This document shows, in pieces, positions 61,841-64,000 of a stretch of DNA of 64,000 nt. The stretch's first letter is position 1. Every line of letters begins with the position of its first letter. The DNA comes from Hydractinia symbiolongicarpus. Lineage: Eukaryota; Cnidaria; Hydrozoa; Anthoathecata; Hydractiniidae. The notes under the pieces are model-generated. The model searched no databases. It worked only from the letters and a program-made list of their open reading frames with translations, and was not told the origin of the DNA. The position numbers and the translations under genes were made by a program. The DNA is taken from positions 19,495,851 through 19,559,850 of the forward strand of contig NC_079877.1 in assembly GCF_029227915.1 (NCBI RefSeq), given 5' to 3'.

Positions 61841-64000
61841 AGAAGGCTATTCACGTAGTTGACGGTGATATAAGGCCATAGCGCCAAGGAGAATGACTTT
61901 AAACGATGTAGTCCTTGGAGACTGAGAGCACTAGATCAATGGCACCATGCCCAGACTCGTGGAAATACGTGACTTTCGTGTAAGGCTTTTATTGGGCGGC
62001 AAAAGCCATATTACGGCTTTTAGAAGGCTATTCACGTAGTTGACGGTGATATAAGGTCATAGCGCCAAGGAGAATGACTTTGAACGATGTAGTCCTTTGA
62101 GACTGAGAGCACTAGATCAATTGAATCATGCGCAGACTTGTGGAAATACGTAATTCACGTGTAAAGCCTTAATTTGGCCGCAAAAAGCCGTAATACGGCT
62201 TTTAGAAAGCGATGCAAGTAGTTGATGGTGATATAAGGCCATTAAGCCAAGGAAACCGACGTGGAACGTTGTAGTCTATTCAGATTGAAAGGTCGAGACC
62301 AATGATACCATGAGCAGGCTCGTGGAACTAAGTGATTAAGGTTTAAGGCCTTTATTAGGCGGCAAGAGAACATAGTACGGCTTTTAGGAGGCTATGCTCG
62401 TAGTTGACGTTGATAGAAGGCAATGGCGCCATGGAAAACGACTAGGGACGTTGTAGATCATTGAGACTGTAAAGACTAGACCCATGGCAACCTGTGCAGA
62501 CACGTGGAACCACGTTATTTAAGTGTAGGGCCTTAATTATGTCGTAAAAGACCATATTACAGCTTTTAGAACGCTATGCACGTACTTGACGGTAATAAAA
62601 GGCCATGGCGGCAAGGAAAACGGCTTGGCACGTTGCAGTCTATTGAGAATGAAAGGACTAGACCAATGATACCATGCGCAGGTTTGTGGAACCACGTCAT
62701 TTACGTGTAAGGCCTTTATTAGGCCGCAAAAGCCATATTACCGCTTTTAGAAGGCTATGCACGTAGTTGACGGTGATATAAGCGCATGGCGCCAAGGAGA
62801 ATGACTTTGGACAATGTAGTCCTTTGAGACTGAGAGCACTAGATCAATGGCACCATGCCCAGACTCGTGGAAATACGTGATTTTCGTGTAAGGCCTTAAG
62901 TAGGCTGCAAAAGGCGATACTACGGCTTGTCGAAGGCTATGCAATCAGCTGCCTGTGATATAAGGGCATGGCGTTAAGGAAAACGACTTGGGACGTTGAA
63001 GTCCATTCAGACTGCAAGGACTAAAGCCATGGCAAGCTGCGCGAACACGTGGAACCACGTAATTCCCGTGTAAGGCCTTTATCGATCCGCAAAAGCCATA
63101 TTACGAATTTTAAAAGGCTATGAACGTAGTTGACGGTGATATAAGGCAATGGCGCCAAAGAAAATGACTTGGCACGTTGTAGTCCATTTAGACTGCAAGG
63201 AATAGACCAATGGCAAGCCGCGCAGAGACGTGAAACCACGTAATTCACGTGTAAGGCCTTAAGTAGGCTGCAAAAGGTTATACTATGACTTGTCGAAGGC
63301 TATGCAAGCAGTTGCCGGTGATATAAGGGCATGGCGTCAAGGAAAACGACTTGGGACGTTGAAGTCCATTCAGATTGCAAGGACTAAAGCCATGGCAAGC
63401 TGCGCGAACACGTGGAACCACCTAATTCACGTGTAAGGCCTTTATTAGGCCGCAAAAGCCATTTTACGGCTTTTGGAAGGCTATGCATGTAGTTAACGGT
63501 GATATAAAGGCATGGTGCCAAGGAAAACGACTTGGCACGATGCAGTCCATTGAGAAAGAAAGGACTAGACCAATGATACCATGGACAGGCTTGTGGAACA
63601 ACGTAATTTACGTGTAAGGCCTTAACTAGTCTGCAAAAGGCCATACTACGGCTTGTCGAAGGCTATGCAAGCAGTTGACGGTGATATAAGGGCATGTCGT
63701 CAAGGAAAACGACTTGGGACGTTGTAGTCCATTCAGACTGCAAGGACTAGACCATTGGCTAGCTGCGCGAACACATGGAACCACGTAATTCACGTGTAAG
63801 GACTTTATCGATCCGCAAAAGCCATATTACGACTTTTAAAAGGCTATGAACGTAGTTGACGGTGATATAAGGCAATGGCGCCAAAGAAAATGACTTGGCA
63901 CGTTGTAGTCCATTTAGACTGCAACGACTAGACCAATGGCAAGCTGCGCAGACACGTGAAACCACGTAATTCACGTGTAAGGCCTTAAGTAGGCTGCAAA
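61841..64000 (+). repeat. Diverged satellite to right edge
   Basis: About 12 monomers. 63,021 to about 63,310 matches 58,185 to about 58,475 (offset 4,836). 63,384-63,850 repeats 59,876-60,340. The window ends inside a monomer at aggctgcaaa. Confidence 0.8.
62183..62203. repeat. 21-bp perfect odd palindrome (4)
   Basis: Same 10-bp arms around a central A. Its flank (cttaatttggccgc upstream, tagaaagcgatgc downstream) matches the copy at 57,711. Confidence 0.92.

Larger units (their letters stand above)
1..64000 (+). repeat. Tandem satellite array, ~182-bp monomer, fills the whole window
   Basis: The same ordered motifs recur about every 182 bp from the first base to the last, always in the same orientation: A-tract plus GCC, GGCTTTTAGAAGGC, GTAGTTGACGGTGATATAAGG, GGCGCCAAGG, AACGACTTGG, ACGTTGTAGTCC, AAGGACTAGACCAATG, ACACGTGGAACCACGTAATT, TAAGGCCTTTATTAGGC. 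There is no unrelated spacer anywhere, so no stretch over 300 bases holds anything else. My hand-built consensus is 182 bp, with A 54, C 39, G 50, T 39 and 12 CpGs. Near-nucleosomal monomers in long head-to-tail arrays are typical of eukaryotic centromeric and heterochromatic satellites. That class assignment is solid, but centromere function is inference and the taxon is unknown to me. Confidence 0.98.

Noticed and set aside
1-64000. More than 150 open reading frames of 60-206 codons, mostly on the - strand, as protein genes
   Set aside because: They recur with the 182-bp period, start and stop at the same monomer positions, shift frame between monomers and resemble no protein family I know. 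They are by-products of a homogeneous repeat with few - strand stops.
1-64000. CRISPR array
   Set aside because: The whole 182-bp unit is repeated without unique spacers, and the unit is far longer than CRISPR repeats.
1-64000. CENP-B box
   Set aside because: Segments such as gacccgtg and tttcgtaaaagacc match only part of the CENP-B box. The essential TTCG and CGGG cores never occur together at the right spacing.
1-64000. 5S rRNA, tRNA or snRNA tandem genes
   Set aside because: I found no internal 5S promoter, tRNA A/B box pair or recognisable RNA gene sequence. tggcgccaagg resembles an A box only loosely and no B box follows.
1-64000. Transposon or retroelement insertions
   Set aside because: There are no LTRs, terminal inverted repeats with target duplications, poly-A tails or protein fragments. 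Every anomaly examined is explained by satellite deletion or exchange.
1-64000. Telomeric repeats
   Set aside because: gtgtagggc and similar motifs occur once per monomer in some classes. No TTTAGGG, TTAGGG or related tandem run is present.

Overview
The window is satellite DNA from edge to edge. One monomer of about 182 bp is repeated head-to-tail in the same orientation roughly 350 times, and both window ends fall inside a monomer. I see no credible gene, RNA gene, transposon, CRISPR array, operon or unrelated spacer. A uniform, near-nucleosome-length array of more than 64 kb points to a eukaryotic centromeric, pericentromeric or other heterochromatic satellite. I do not recognise the monomer and cannot name the organism or kingdom from it. 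A consensus that I built by eye is 182 bp, about 49% G+C, purine-rich on the + strand (57% A+G) and not depleted in CpG (12 CpGs, about 11 expected from composition).

With position 1 set at the A-tract before GCC, the monomer reads in order: A-tract and AAAAGCC, then GGCTTTT, AGAAGGCTATG, CACGTAGTTGACGGTGATATAAGG, CATGGCGCCAAGG, AAAACGACTTGG, (C/G)ACGTTGTAGTCCATTGAGACTG, CAAGGACTAGACCAATGG, CAAGCTGCGCGAACACGTGG, AACCACGTAATT(C/T)ACGTG, TAAGGCCTTTATTAGGCCGC. Most of this is built from short inverted repeats.

Monomers fall into several variant classes, and runs of classes are duplicated as higher-order repeats (HORs). The layout is: 1-2.4 kb, irregular. 2.45-5.4 kb, a 1,639-bp unit. 4.6-8.6 kb, two copies of a 1,984-bp unit. 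7.4-9.6 kb, two copies of a 1,091-bp unit. 9.6-13.9 kb, mosaic. 13.87-16.77 kb, two copies of a 1,454-bp unit. 16.8-19.6 kb, mosaic. 19.6-22.5 kb, a duplication of about 1.45-1.63 kb. 22.3-28.5 kb, a mosaic of 0.5-1 kb duplications. 28.5-29.6 kb, irregular. 29.6-33.8 kb, an 1,816-bp unit with about 2.3 copies. 33.8-39.3 kb, irregular with truncated monomers. 39.26-46.78 kb, a 2,234-bp unit with about 3.4 copies, the most regular block. 46.8-50.3 kb, a dimer duplication and a 2,057-bp duplication. 50.3-64 kb, more diverged sequence made of interleaved 1-2 kb duplications 4.3-5.6 kb apart.

Most repeat offsets are close to whole numbers of 182-bp monomers. The exceptions are explained by specific truncations: a 17-bp deletion, and a linked pair of 71-bp and 56-bp deletions that forms a 236-bp composite. 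The pattern fits unequal exchange and local amplification. The open reading frames seen on the - strand are by-products of the repeat.
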